This document shows, piece after piece, positions 16,618 through 25,164 of a stretch of DNA of 64,000 nucleotides. The DNA is taken from contig JAUQVX010000002.1 of the NCBI GenBank assembly GCA_039794565.1, positions 62,001 through 126,000 on the forward strand, given 5' to 3'. The stretch's first letter is position 1, and each line of letters opens with the position of its first letter. The stretch is from Gloeomargarita sp. SRBZ-1_bins_9. GTDB lineage: Bacteria > Cyanobacteriota > Cyanobacteriia > Gloeomargaritales > Gloeomargaritaceae. Both the position numbers and the translations under genes were made by a program. The notes below the pieces were generated by a model. That model was given only the letters and a program-made list of their open reading frames with translations. It made no database searches and had not been told where the DNA came from.

Positions 16618-18009
16618 ATGTTTGAGGCCCTAGCGGAACAACTCGAAGCGGCCTGGAGGAAGCTGCGTGGTCAAGACAAACTGACGGCCGGCAACATTCA
16701 AGAGGCCCTCAAGGTGGTGCGCCGCGCCCTGCTGGAGGCCGATGTCAATGTTCAGGTGGTGCGGGAGTTTATCCAGGCGGTAGAGGAGCGGGCCATCGGT
16801 CAAGCGGTGATCGCCGGCGTGCGCCCCGACCAGCAATTCATCAAGGTGGTGTACGACGAACTAGTGGCGGTCATGGGCGGTCAGCAAGCCCCCCTCCAGG
16901 AAGCGCCAGACCCCCCCACCATTGTCCTTCTGGCCGGACTCCAGGGCACGGGCAAAACCACTGCCGCAGCCAAGCTGGCCTTGTACTTGAAGAAACAGAG
17001 CCAAAAACCCCTACTGGTGGCCACCGACATTTATCGGCCTGCCGCGATTGATCAACTGCAAACCCTGGGGCGGCAGATTGACGTGCCGGTCTTTGCCCTG
17101 GGGACAGACGTCAACCCCGTGACTATCGCCGAGCAGGGGGTAGCCCACGCCCGGTCCGCAGGCTACGACTGGGTGATTGTGGACACGGCGGGACGCCTGC
17201 AGATTGACCAGGATATGATGGCGGAGCTGGCCCAAATGAAAGCGGCGATTCAACCCCACGAAGTATTGCTGGTCGTGGACGCCATGACCGGTCAGGAGGC
17301 GGCCAACCTCACCCGGGTCTTTCATGAACAGATCGGCATTACCGGTGCCATCTTGACCAAGGTGGACGGGGACAGCCGGGGGGGTGCGGCCCTATCGGTG
17401 CGTTACGTCTCCGGGCAACCGATCAAATTCATCGGCACCGGCGAAAAAGTGGAGGCGCTGCAACCCTTTTATCCCGAACGGATGGCCTCCCGCATTTTGG
17501 GCATGGGGGATGTGCTCACCCTGGTGGAAAAGGCCCAAGAAGCTGTGGACTTGGCCGACGCCCAAAGGATGCAGGAAAAAATCCTCCAGGCCAAGTTTGA
17601 CTTCACCGATTTCCTCAAGCAACTACGACTCCTAAAAAACCTGGGGTCGTTGGGAGCGTTTCTGAAGCTCATCCCCGGCATGAACCAGCTCAAAGCCGAG
17701 CAGATTCAGCAGGCGGAAAAGCAACTGCGGCGGGCGGAGGCAATGATCAATTCCATGACCCCCGAAGAGCGCCAAAACCCCGATTTACTGGCCAGCAGTT
17801 CCTCCCGGCGCCGGCGCATTGCCAAGGGTTCCGGACACACCGAAGCGGACGTGGCCAAGCTGGTACAGGACTTTCAACAGATGCGCACGATGATGCAGCG
17901 GCTGAGCATGGGTGCTCTTCCGGGCATGGGTATGGCCGGCGCTACCAGCGGACGGTCAGCGCGACGCAAACAGCAGCCCAAAAAGCGCAAGGGCTTTGGC
18001 CAGTTATAG
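16618..18009 (+). CDS. ffh: Signal recognition particle GTPase Ffh (SRP54)
   Basis: A 463-residue protein with the N domain (LEAAWRKLRGQDKLTAGNIQEAL), the G domain with GLQGTGKTTAAAKLA, VDTAGRLQID and TKVDGDSRGGAALS, and a methionine-rich M domain that binds SRP RNA and signal peptides. The C-terminal tail is basic (SARRKQQPKKRKGFG). It targets nascent membrane proteins to the translocon with FtsY. No SRP RNA gene was seen in this window. Confidence 0.97.
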   Translation: MFEALAEQLEAAWRKLRGQDKLTAGNIQEALKVVRRALLEADVNVQVVREFIQAVEERAIGQAVIAGVRPDQQFIKVVYDELVAVMGGQQAPLQEAPDPPTIVLLAGLQGTGKTTAAAKLALYLKKQSQKPLLVATDIYRPAAIDQLQTLGRQIDVPVFALGTDVNPVTIAEQGVAHARSAGYDWVIVDTAGRLQIDQDMMAELAQMKAAIQPHEVLLVVDAMTGQEAANLTRVFHEQIGITGAILTKVDGDSRGGAALSVRYVSGQPIKFIGTGEKVEALQPFYPERMASRILGMGDVLTLVEKAQEAVDLADAQRMQEKILQAKFDFTDFLKQLRLLKNLGSLGAFLKLIPGMNQLKAEQIQQAEKQLRRAEAMINSMTPEERQNPDLLASSSSRRRRIAKGSGHTEADVAKLVQDFQQMRTMMQRLSMGALPGMGMAGATSGRSARRKQQPKKRKGFGQL

Positions 18010-18011
18010 AG

Positions 18012-18734
18012 CTACAATTCCCCGCGCATGGCCCGCTTCATGTCCTGTACAGCTTGCGTCAATCCCACCAGCACCGCCCGGCTGATAATGCTGTGGCCGA
18101 TATTCAGTTCTTCCATCCCGGGAATACAGGCCACCGGATAGACGTTGTGATAGGTCAACCCATGGCCCGCGTTCACCCGCAACCCCAACTCCTGGGCTAA
18201 TTTCGCCCCCAAGGTTAATCGCCGCAGTTCCTGTTGACATTCCTCTTCATGGCGCGCCAGGGCGTAGGGACCCGTGTGTAGCTCGATCCAGCGGGCACCG
18301 GTTTGCTGAGCAGCCCGAATCTGGTCCGGTTCGGCAGCAATAAACAAACTCACCGGTATCCCCTGCCCCTGAAGTGTGCCCACCGTCTGTGTCAAGAGCT
18401 TGAGGTTACCCACCACGTCCAACCCCCCCTCGGTGGTGATTTCCTCCCGCCGTTCCGGCACCAGGGTCACATAATCCGGGCGAATGTCCAGCGCAATAGC
18501 CACCATCTCCTCGGTCGCTGCCATTTCCAGATTGAGGTGGGTTTGCACCGTTTGCCGCAGCAGGCGCACGTCCCGTTCTTGGATATGCCGCCGGTCCTCC
18601 CGCAAGTGTACCGTAATCCCATCTGCCCCCCCCAGCTCTGCCAAGATGGCCGCAGCCACCGGGTCCGGTTCCGTCGTGCGTCGGGCCTGGCGGACTGTGG
18701 CAACATGGTCTATGTTGACGCCGAGTGTAGGCAC
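18012..18734 (-). CDS. pdxJ: Pyridoxine 5'-phosphate synthase
   Basis: A 240-residue TIM-barrel enzyme that condenses 3-amino-2-oxopropyl phosphate with deoxyxylulose 5-phosphate to make vitamin B6. Markers are [61 protein letters not shown] and [13 protein letters not shown]. The start is a GTG at 18732-18734, only one base from the start of the divergent permease gene. It converges on ffh with two bases between stops. Confidence 0.95.
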   Translation of the reverse strand: MPTLGVNIDHVATVRQARRTTEPDPVAAAILAELGGADGITVHLREDRRHIQERDVRLLRQTVQTHLNLEMAATEEMVAIALDIRPDYVTLVPERREEITTEGGLDVVGNLKLLTQTVGTLQGQGIPVSLFIAAEPDQIRAAQQTGARWIELHTGPYALARHEEECQQELRRLTLGAKLAQELGLRVNAGHGLTYHNVYPVACIPGMEELNIGHSIISRAVLVGLTQAVQDMKRAMRGEL

Positions 18735-18735
18735 C

Positions 18736-19590
18736 GTGTTGGACTCCTATCCCTTCTCTGCCATTGTACCCTTCTGGCAACGCCAATCCCCGGCACAACG
18801 GGTCTTTTTACTGGGCGGCTTGGCCTTGGTGTTGGTTTATCTCCTAGCGGCTCTGCTGGCCCCCTGGCTGGTGTCCCTGGGGTTGCCGGACCCCCAAGAA
18901 TTTCTCCGCCATAGCCCGCAGCAACCCCCCAGCCCCCAGCATTGGTTCGGCACCGACCGCCAGGGCTACGACGTGCTCAGCCGGGTGATTTTTGGGGCGC
19001 GGGCGGCCTGGCAGGTGGTGCTGTGGGCGACGGGCCTGAGTTTGGGGGTCGGTTTTCCCCTGGGTGCCCTGAGTGGCTATTGGGGCGGCAAAGTGGACAG
19101 GGTGATCCTGTTTCTCATGGACACCCTTTACACCTTACCCGGGCTGCTGTTGGCCTTGACGGCGGCCTTTGTGGTGGGGCGAGGGGTGCTCAATGCCGCC
19201 TTGGCTCTGAGCATTGCCTATATCCCTCAGTACTATCGTGTGATCCGCAACCACACCCTGAGCCTGAAAAATGAACTGTTTGTGGAAGCAGCCCGAGCAT
19301 TGGGGGCCGGCGATTGGCGGATTCTGGTCCATCATTTGGGGCGGCACCTGGGGCGGGATTTACCGGTGCTCATTAGCGTCAACAGCGCCGATGCCATCTT
19401 AACCCTGGCCGGGCTGGGTTTTTTGGGGTTAGGTTTACCGCCGGAGACGCCGGAGTGGGGACACGAGCTGGCCCAGGCCCTCGACAGTTTGCCGACAGGT
19501 GTATGGTGGACAACTCTCTTTCCTGGCCTGGCCATGACGGGGTTGGTGGTGGGGTTATCCCTGGTGAGCGAAGCCTTGGGGGAAGCCTAG
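18736..19590 (+). CDS. DppC-type peptide/nickel ABC transporter permease
   Basis: About 284 residues with five to six membrane helices. The N-terminal part ([23 protein letters not shown]) is followed by [21 protein letters not shown], the hallmark of DppC/OppC permeases, and by the EAA loop [18 protein letters not shown]. It probably imports a di- or oligopeptide, but no partner permease, binding protein or ATPase is adjacent. GTG at 18736 is the likely start; an in-frame ATG at 18712 would overlap the divergent pdxJ coding region. Confidence 0.85.
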   Translation: MLDSYPFSAIVPFWQRQSPAQRVFLLGGLALVLVYLLAALLAPWLVSLGLPDPQEFLRHSPQQPPSPQHWFGTDRQGYDVLSRVIFGARAAWQVVLWATGLSLGVGFPLGALSGYWGGKVDRVILFLMDTLYTLPGLLLALTAAFVVGRGVLNAALALSIAYIPQYYRVIRNHTLSLKNELFVEAARALGAGDWRILVHHLGRHLGRDLPVLISVNSADAILTLAGLGFLGLGLPPETPEWGHELAQALDSLPTGVWWTTLFPGLAMTGLVVGLSLVSEALGEA

Positions 19591-19626
19591 GGGCGCATTA
19601 GTATAGGTAAAAAAACGGTAGCACCC

Positions 19627-20175
19627 ATGGAGCTGGACGACCTCTATGCGGAACTGAGCCTGCTGCGGCGGACCAATGAATTGCTGCGCCAGGAAAATGA
19701 GAACCTCAAACTGGGGCGGGATGTGCTGCTGGAGCGATTGCGACAACTAGAAGTCGTCACCAGCCCCTGCCAAAACTGCCTAGGGATGAGCGAGAGCTGG
19801 TTATTGCAGGCATCGGGGGTCAACTATGCCTACTTGAAAGAACTGCTGGCCCGAAAAGATTGGGAAGCTGCCGATCTAGAAACCCAGCGGCTACTGCTGC
19901 AAATTGCCGGCCCCAAAGCCCAGGAACGGGGTTTTTTAGACGCCACCGATATTGACCATCTACCCTGCATCGCCCTGAAGATTATCAATAAGCTCTGGAG
20001 CGTTTATTCCAACGGCAAATACGGCTATATCGTCCAGCAACGCATTTGGTCCCAAACCCGCAGCACTGCCAATTTATGGGGGCATCCCGATTTTGAGGGT
20101 TACTACCCCATGCGGGAAGGAATCGGCTATTCCCTCGCCCAGCGCCTGATCCGGTGCGCCCTGGAGAGTTTTTAG
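19627..20175 (+). CDS. GUN4-domain protein with N-terminal coiled coil
   Basis: A 182-residue protein. Residues 1-45 are a leucine/glutamate heptad coiled coil (ELSLLRRTNELLRQENENLKLGRDVLLERL). After a CQNC motif, residues about 70-180 are a GUN4 domain: YLKELLARKDWEAADLETQ, DIDHLPCIALKIINKLW and SNGKYGYIVQQRIW. GUN4 domains bind porphyrins; true Gun4 stimulates Mg-chelatase, whereas coiled-coil or kinase-fused paralogues have unknown roles. The C-terminal porphyrin-loop region is short. Likely a tetrapyrrole sensor or scaffold rather than the core Gun4. Confidence 0.85.
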   Translation: MELDDLYAELSLLRRTNELLRQENENLKLGRDVLLERLRQLEVVTSPCQNCLGMSESWLLQASGVNYAYLKELLARKDWEAADLETQRLLLQIAGPKAQERGFLDATDIDHLPCIALKIINKLWSVYSNGKYGYIVQQRIWSQTRSTANLWGHPDFEGYYPMREGIGYSLAQRLIRCALESF

Positions 20176-20403
20176 GCTGTCAGGAATTGCCGACCTAGCC
20201 GGTTATCTCCCTGAGTGAGGGATAGGGTTTTTGCTGAGACAGGCTATGTTCTCTGCCAACCCTCGACGAGAACTAGTCGTGACCACTCTCCTAAAAAAAC
20301 ATAACGACGTGAAGTGGTTAGCCAAAGTTTCCCAGATATGGGGGGAACTTGTTAGTAGCCGCTCCGTCTGGGGAAGTAGTCGCATGCAGGTTGTGCAAGA
20401 GCA

Positions 20404-21744
20404 ATGAAGACTATGAACACGTTACGTCTTGGGCGTCTTTTGGGTGCTAGTGGTTTGACTTTGCTGCTGGCCACACCCAGTTTAGCATTCAGCGATACTC
20501 GGAATTTCTGGGCCGAAAGTTGCATTCAGCAATTGGCCAATCGGGGCATTATCGGTGGCTATCCTGACGGCACTTTTCGCCCCAACAATCCGGTCACCCG
20601 GGCGGAATTTGCCACGATGATTAACCGGGCCTTTTTGTCCGGGTCTGGTCGAGGGGCCATGGGTTTCCGGGATGTGCCGCCGGGCTTTTGGGCCTATGAC
20701 GCCATCAATCAAGCGGCTGGGGCTGGTTTCCTGTCCGGCTACCCCGACGGTACTTTCCGGCCTAACCAAAACATCCCCCGGGTGCAGGTGCTGGTTGCCC
20801 TGAGCAGCGGCCTCAATCTCAGCCCCACCCAGGCCCCGGAGGTGACCCTCACCCGCCTGTATCGGGATGCGGACGCCATTCCCACCTATGCCCGGCCAGG
20901 GGTGGCGGCGGCCAGTGAGCAACAGTTGGTGGTGAATTACCCCGATGTTTCCCTCCTGCGCCCCAATCAATTGGCCACCCGGGCAGATGTAGCGGCCAGC
21001 CTTTGCCAGAGCTTGCAAATCGCCGGCATTCCCAGCCAGTACATCGCCAACTTCAGCCCGGCCACGCCTATCCAAGCAGGGGTCGCCACCTTGCCCCAGG
21101 GAACTCTCATCGTCACCCGCCTGGGGAATCAGCGGGTGATTCTCGCCCCCCAGGACACCTTACCCCTAACGGTCACGGTGGCCCAGGACGTGCGGGATAG
21201 TCAAGGTCGGGTGCTCCTACCTGCAGGAAGCACCATCACGGGGCGGTTGCAACCGGCAGGTCAGGGGTCCCAGTTTGTCGCCCAGCAGGTCACGGTCCGC
21301 GGCCAAACCCTTCCCCTAGACGCAACCTCGGCGCCGGTGCGGCGGACCCGCGAGGTGAGTGAGCGCAGTTTACGGCCCATCCTCCCCGGCGCCCTGGTGG
21401 GTACGGCGGCGGCCGCCCTGATTGCGGGGGTCACCGGCGACCGACGCATTGAAGCCGGCGAAGTCTTAGCTGGTACAGCAGCGGGTGCGGCAGCGGGCTT
21501 GAACTGGGGGCGGGAACCGGGTAAGGCCCTGCGGGATTTCGGGATTGGCGCAGCTGTGGGTGCAGCGGTCGGGGGTCTGTCTGGTGACCGGCGGGTAACG
21601 GCGACGGAAGTCCTCGGGGGGGCCGTCTTGGGTTCTGTCGTCGGTGGTGCAGCGGACCGGCGTCAAATCCGGGAAGTGATTGTCCTGGAACCCAACAGCG
21701 ACCTGGTGCTGACCGTCAATCAACCGGTTAACCTGCCCTTGTAG
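20404..21744 (+). CDS. SLH-domain envelope protein with C-terminal glycine zippers
   Basis: A 446-residue protein. The signal peptide ends near LAFS. Two clear S-layer homology repeats follow (residues about 30-80 and 92-150, each with GYPDGTFRPN) and a degenerate third (about 155-205). Residues about 225-310 are a beta-rich segment with LPQGTLIVTRL and LPAGSTITGRL, resembling the TrbI/VirB10-like beta fold. Residues about 320-415 hold long glycine/alanine zippers (GALVGTAAAALIAGV, AGTAAGAAAGLNWG, IGAAVGAAVGGLSG, GGAVLGSVVGG) separated by GDRRxxAxEVL linkers. SLH repeats bind peptidoglycan-linked polymer; the zippers could insert into or pack against a membrane. Function unknown. Confidence 0.85.
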   Translation: MKTMNTLRLGRLLGASGLTLLLATPSLAFSDTRNFWAESCIQQLANRGIIGGYPDGTFRPNNPVTRAEFATMINRAFLSGSGRGAMGFRDVPPGFWAYDAINQAAGAGFLSGYPDGTFRPNQNIPRVQVLVALSSGLNLSPTQAPEVTLTRLYRDADAIPTYARPGVAAASEQQLVVNYPDVSLLRPNQLATRADVAASLCQSLQIAGIPSQYIANFSPATPIQAGVATLPQGTLIVTRLGNQRVILAPQDTLPLTVTVAQDVRDSQGRVLLPAGSTITGRLQPAGQGSQFVAQQVTVRGQTLPLDATSAPVRRTREVSERSLRPILPGALVGTAAAALIAGVTGDRRIEAGEVLAGTAAGAAAGLNWGREPGKALRDFGIGAAVGAAVGGLSGDRRVTATEVLGGAVLGSVVGGAADRRQIREVIVLEPNSDLVLTVNQPVNLPL

Positions 21745-21756
21745 GCACCTCAAACG

Positions 21757-21793
21757 ACTCATTCCCTGGGGGCTATCACGCCGGGGAATGGGT
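21757..21793. terminator. Candidate bidirectional terminator hairpin between SLH and methyltransferase genes
   Basis: ACTCATTCCCTGG (21757-21769) can pair with CCGGGGAATGGGT (21781-21793), giving a stem of about 13 pairs with wobble pairs and an 11-base loop. It lies just past the SLH gene stop and extends into the last codons of the convergent methyltransferase gene, so one hairpin could serve both. There is no strong T tract on either side, so termination strength is uncertain. Confidence 0.45.
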
Positions 21794-22558
21794 CAACACC
21801 AGGGTCCGTGAGGGCATCACCGTCCATAGATTGGTTGAGTCACCGCCCCAGATCGGGCCAGGATGTTGAAATTCGTCGTTCAAGGTCTTTTCCAAGGCCA
21901 GCCATACCTGCATAAAACGGTCCTTCTGGGCCTGGGGTAAGGTCTTGGACAGATGTTTGAGACATTCCAGATTGCTGTAGAAAACCGCTTGAATCTGCCA
22001 CCCCACTTCCCGCAGTAGCTGGTCAATTTCGGCCTGAATGACTCTCTGTTGAAACGGCGCCACATACCCCAGACGCGCCAAAAAAGGAGCTAGCCAATTA
22101 TGTAGGGCCACTTTACAGGCTGGTAGCCAGGTGCGGGGTTGATGCACATCCAGCAGGGCGCGAAAATGGCCGTCGTCGTAGTTCAGGTAAAAAATTCCCT
22201 GGGGCGCCAGTTGACGTTTAGCAATTTGCAGATAACGCCGGCGGTCGTAAACGTGCTCCAGGACGCTAAAACTGACGATGAAATCGGCATTAATAGCCAC
22301 CTGTTCCAACTCCGATCTCTCCAGCAACCGGGCTGGCAGACCGGCTAGACGTTCTTGTGCCAATCGGCGCCGTTGGGGATGGGGTTCAAATCCCCACCAT
22401 TGGATACAGGGATAGTCCCGGAGAATTTGCGGCCAATACCCCCCATCCCCACAGCCGTAATCCAAAACCACGGATGGACGGTCCGGGCGGAGGCGGCCCA
22501 GTAGGTCTTGCAGCACCCAGGACTTGGCGCTATTGCCCCACCAATAGGCCGTTGGCAC
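21776..22558 (-). CDS. Class I SAM-dependent methyltransferase
   Basis: About 260 residues from the GTG at 22556-22558. SAM motif I is VVLDYGCGDGGYW, followed by WWGFEPHPQRR and ADFIVSFSVLEHVYDRRRYL, with a C-terminal helical region. The target is unknown; the layout suits small-molecule or lipid/sugar methylation. Coding-like sequence (LGNEIHHYFAV) continues upstream of the GTG to about 22600 without an ATG, GTG or TTG, so the true start could be a rare codon there. Extending further would run into the divergent rsfS gene. Confidence 0.75.
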   Translation of the reverse strand: MPTAYWWGNSAKSWVLQDLLGRLRPDRPSVVLDYGCGDGGYWPQILRDYPCIQWWGFEPHPQRRRLAQERLAGLPARLLERSELEQVAINADFIVSFSVLEHVYDRRRYLQIAKRQLAPQGIFYLNYDDGHFRALLDVHQPRTWLPACKVALHNWLAPFLARLGYVAPFQQRVIQAEIDQLLREVGWQIQAVFYSNLECLKHLSKTLPQAQKDRFMQVWLALEKTLNDEFQHPGPIWGGDSTNLWTVMPSRTLVLTHSPA

Positions 22559-22657
22559 GGTGCAAACAGCAAAATAATGGTGAATTTCGTTCCCCAGGGT
22601 ACCACAGGCCCGACCCCGCTTCGGTAGGATAGAGACAGGTTGTGTACCCCTTACGGG

Positions 22658-23032
22658 ATGACCGATAGCCAACGTCTTGACCCTGCCACCCAATTGGCGT
22701 TGACCATCGCTCGGGCCGCCGATGAGCGCAAAGGTCAAGACATCCTCCTCCTACGAGTTGCGGAGATTTCCTATCTAGCGGATTACTTTGTCCTGGTTAC
22801 CGGGTCCTCACCAGCCCAAGTCCGCGCCATCGCCCGCGCCATTGAAGAACAAGTAGCCCACCAGTGGCACCGGCGCCCGCGACACCAGGAAGGTTCGCCG
22901 GAAGGGGGTTGGGTGTTGCAGGATTACGGTGATGTCATCGTTCACCTTTTCCTACCCCGGGAGCGGGCTTTCTACGACCTGGAACGCTTCTGGGCCCATG
23001 CGGAGCGGTTGGCCTTTGCGCCGGTCGGTTAA
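22658..23032 (+). CDS. rsfS: Ribosome silencing factor RsfS (Iojap family)
   Basis: About 124 residues from the ATG at 22658. Key segments are ARAADERKGQDILLLRV, SYLADYFVLVTGSSPAQVRAIARAIEEQV, GWVLQDYGDVIVHLF and ERAFYDLERFW, all typical of RsfS. It binds uL14 on the 50S subunit and blocks subunit joining during starvation. The tRNA-Ser gene follows 12 bases after the stop. Confidence 0.94.
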   Translation: MTDSQRLDPATQLALTIARAADERKGQDILLLRVAEISYLADYFVLVTGSSPAQVRAIARAIEEQVAHQWHRRPRHQEGSPEGGWVLQDYGDVIVHLFLPRERAFYDLERFWAHAERLAFAPVG

Positions 23033-23044
23033 AATAAAGCCCTG

Positions 23045-23129
23045 GGAGAGGTGGCAGAGTGGTTGATTGCACTCGACTTGAAATCGAGCGAGACGCCAGT
23101 CTCCGCGGGTTCGAATCCCGCCCTCTCCG
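23045..23129 (+). tRNA. tRNA-Ser (TGA)
   Basis: The acceptor stem GGAGAGG (23045-23051) pairs with CCTCTCC (23122-23128) with a G discriminator base. The anticodon arm CTCGACTTGAAATCGAG carries TGA, an extended variable arm (CGAGACGCCAGTCTC) identifies a class II tRNA, and GGTTCGAATCC is the T loop. CCA is not encoded. The gene ends one base before the stop codon of the convergent pstA gene. Confidence 0.96.
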
Positions 23130-24110
23130 TTACCGCCGCTGTTGGAACCGCGCCCGCAGCACGATGGCCACGCTGTTCATCAGCACTAGCAACCCCAGCA
23201 GGGCAATGATCCCGGCGGCCGCCACCTGGTGAAACTCCTTCTGGGGTCGGCTGGCCCAGTTGAAGATCTGAATCGGCAAGGCCGTAAAAGGCGTCTGCAG
23301 GGCCTCAATAAACGAACCCAGCCCCAGGGTTACCTTCTCAATCACCACCAACCCATTCTCATCTACCGTCGTCGTCACCGGCCAGGGGGGCAGGAAGGCA
23401 ATAAACGTTAACGCCCCCAGGGTAATCAACGGCGCCGTTTCTCCAATCGCCCGCGCCAGCGCCAGAATCGTCCCCGTCAGGATAGCCGGAAACGCCACCG
23501 GCAGTACGTGGTACCAAATCGTCTGCCACATGGTCGCCCCCACGGCGTAGGACGCCTCCCGCATCTCCCGCGGCACCGCCCGAATCGCCTCCCGCGTGGA
23601 AATAATCACCACCGGCAGCACCAACGTCGCCAGGGTCAGCGCCCCCGACAATACCGACCGTCCCCCCGTAATCGGCTGAAACAACCGCACATACAGTTCC
23701 AACCCTAACAGCCCATAAATAATCGAAGGCACCCCCGCCAGGTTGGCCGTATTGATTTCCAGGATTCGGTTGTACCAGCGGTCCCGGTCCGCATATTCCT
23801 CCAGGTAAATCGCCGCCCCGATGCCCAAGGGAAACGCAAAGATGGGAATCAAAAACATCAGCCAGATCGAACCGACGAGGGCCGATAAAACACCCGCCTC
23901 CGAGGGGTCGCGCGAAGGAAACTTGGTCAGAAACTGCCAGTTGAAATAGGGTAGACCATTGCTAAAGACATCCCACAGCAAAAGGGCCAGGAAAAACAAA
24001 CCAAAGATAGTGGCCAGAAACGCAACGACTGCAAAGATATTTGTCTGAACCTTACGCCCCTCAAAATTAGGACGAAAGTTAGCCTCAAAAGGCGGCAAGA
24101 CAGTGGTCAT
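23130..24110 (-). CDS. pstA: Phosphate ABC transporter permease PstA
   Basis: A 326-residue inner-membrane protein with about six helices. It has a PstA-type N-terminal helix (IFAVVAFLATIFGLFFLALLLWDV), TKFPSRDPSEAGVLSALVGSIWLM, and the EAA loop MREASYAVGATMWQTIWYHVLP. With PstC it forms the channel of the high-affinity phosphate importer. It follows pstC by 15 bases. Downstream, where pstB is usual, lies only the convergent tRNA-Ser gene, so the ATPase must be encoded elsewhere. Confidence 0.94.
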   Translation of the reverse strand: MTTVLPPFEANFRPNFEGRKVQTNIFAVVAFLATIFGLFFLALLLWDVFSNGLPYFNWQFLTKFPSRDPSEAGVLSALVGSIWLMFLIPIFAFPLGIGAAIYLEEYADRDRWYNRILEINTANLAGVPSIIYGLLGLELYVRLFQPITGGRSVLSGALTLATLVLPVVIISTREAIRAVPREMREASYAVGATMWQTIWYHVLPVAFPAILTGTILALARAIGETAPLITLGALTFIAFLPPWPVTTTVDENGLVVIEKVTLGLGSFIEALQTPFTALPIQIFNWASRPQKEFHQVAAAGIIALLGLLVLMNSVAIVLRARFQQRR

Positions 24111-24125
24111 AGCGATACCTCCACC

Positions 24126-25076
24126 CTAGTAGACTATGCGGTATCTACGCACAAAGATGTCCGCCAGAACGTTGAGGATCAACGTCATGACAAACAGGAT
24201 GAAACCGGCAAAGAAGATACTGTAGAAAGACAGGGTACCGGTGGGGGTATCCCCCAAACTCACCTGCACGATAAAGGCTGTAATCGTCATCACCGACTGC
24301 AGAGGATTCAGCTCCAGAATCGGATTCTGTCCCGCCGCCAAAGCCACGATCATCGTCTCCCCCATCGCCCGAGAAACTGCCAGCAAAAACGCCGAAACAA
24401 TCCCCGACAGAGCCGAGGGAATCACCACATTCACAATCGTTTCAAACTTGGTTGCCCCCAAGCTGTAAGCCCCCTCCCGCAACAGATTGGGCACCGCATA
24501 CAAGGCATCCTCACTTAGGGACGCCACCAGGGGAATAATCATAATCCCCATCACAAACCCGGCGCTTGTGGCATTCAAACCCGCCACTACTTCCTGCCCG
24601 TTGGGAATAATAGCCTGCAACGCCGGCCCCACCACCACCAGGGCAAAAAAGCCGTACACCACCGTCGGCACCCCCGCCAGGATTTCCAGCATCGGTTTCA
24701 AAACTGCCCGCACCGATTCCGGCGCATATTCACTCAAGTAAATGGCACTCAGTAGCCCCACCGGCAGCGCCACAATCATCGCAATCAAAGACGTGATAAA
24801 TGTACCCCAAATAATGGCGATAATCCCGAACTCTGGCTCGGCAAACAGGGGCGTCCATTGAGTCTCTGTAAAAAATTTGGTCCAGGAGTGTCCTTCCTCA
24901 GCAAGCTTGCGGAAGAACATTAAACTTTCCAGCACCAAAGTGGCCGTGATCCCCACCGTCACAAAGATAGAAAAAGAAGCAAACGCCCCCGTTAACAGGC
25001 GCATGAACCGATTGACCCAGCGGCTGCGCACCTGATGGCGTTCATAGTCGGTAAACCCTTGCTCGGCGATGGTCAT
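24126..25076 (-). CDS. pstC: Phosphate ABC transporter permease PstC
   Basis: A 316-residue membrane protein. The first helix (FASFSIFVTVGITATLVLESL) is followed by WTPLFAEPEFGIIAIIWGT, GLLSAIYLSEYAP, ILAGVPTVVYGFFALVVVGP and the EAA loop REGAYSLGATKFETIVNVVIP. It pairs with PstA to move phosphate delivered by PstS. A strong hairpin with a T tract lies between pstS and this gene, so it is probably expressed at a lower level than pstS. Confidence 0.94.
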   Translation of the reverse strand: MTIAEQGFTDYERHQVRSRWVNRFMRLLTGAFASFSIFVTVGITATLVLESLMFFRKLAEEGHSWTKFFTETQWTPLFAEPEFGIIAIIWGTFITSLIAMIVALPVGLLSAIYLSEYAPESVRAVLKPMLEILAGVPTVVYGFFALVVVGPALQAIIPNGQEVVAGLNATSAGFVMGIMIIPLVASLSEDALYAVPNLLREGAYSLGATKFETIVNVVIPSALSGIVSAFLLAVSRAMGETMIVALAAGQNPILELNPLQSVMTITAFIVQVSLGDTPTGTLSFYSIFFAGFILFVMTLILNVLADIFVRRYRIVY

Positions 25077-25112
25077 CGTTGTTCTACTCCCGCGCCAGGT
25101 ACTCCATCATCA

Positions 25113-25149
25113 TAAAAGAAAAGGGGGAGAACCCATCAGCTCCCCCCCC
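25113..25149 (-). terminator. Rho-independent terminator/attenuator between pstS and pstC
   Basis: Read on the minus strand, a GGGGGAG arm (25146-25140) pairs with CTCCCCC (25129-25123) around a 10-base loop and is followed by CTTTTCTTTTATG. This is a textbook intrinsic terminator in the 88-base gap after pstS. Partial read-through would give abundant binding protein and little permease, as known for many ABC operons. Confidence 0.8.
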
Positions 25150-25164
25150 CCTACAGCCAGCAGA

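Noticed and set aside
21760-21777. Eighteen bases CATTCCCTGGGGGCTATC repeated exactly at about 26787
   Set aside because: One copy lies in a terminator-like hairpin and the other inside the DUF3143 coding region; no flanking similarity, so chance or a very short match.
22559-22738. Longest open frame of the methyltransferase
   Set aside because: The extra 60 codons run across the rsfS start; only the part up to about 22600 looks coding.
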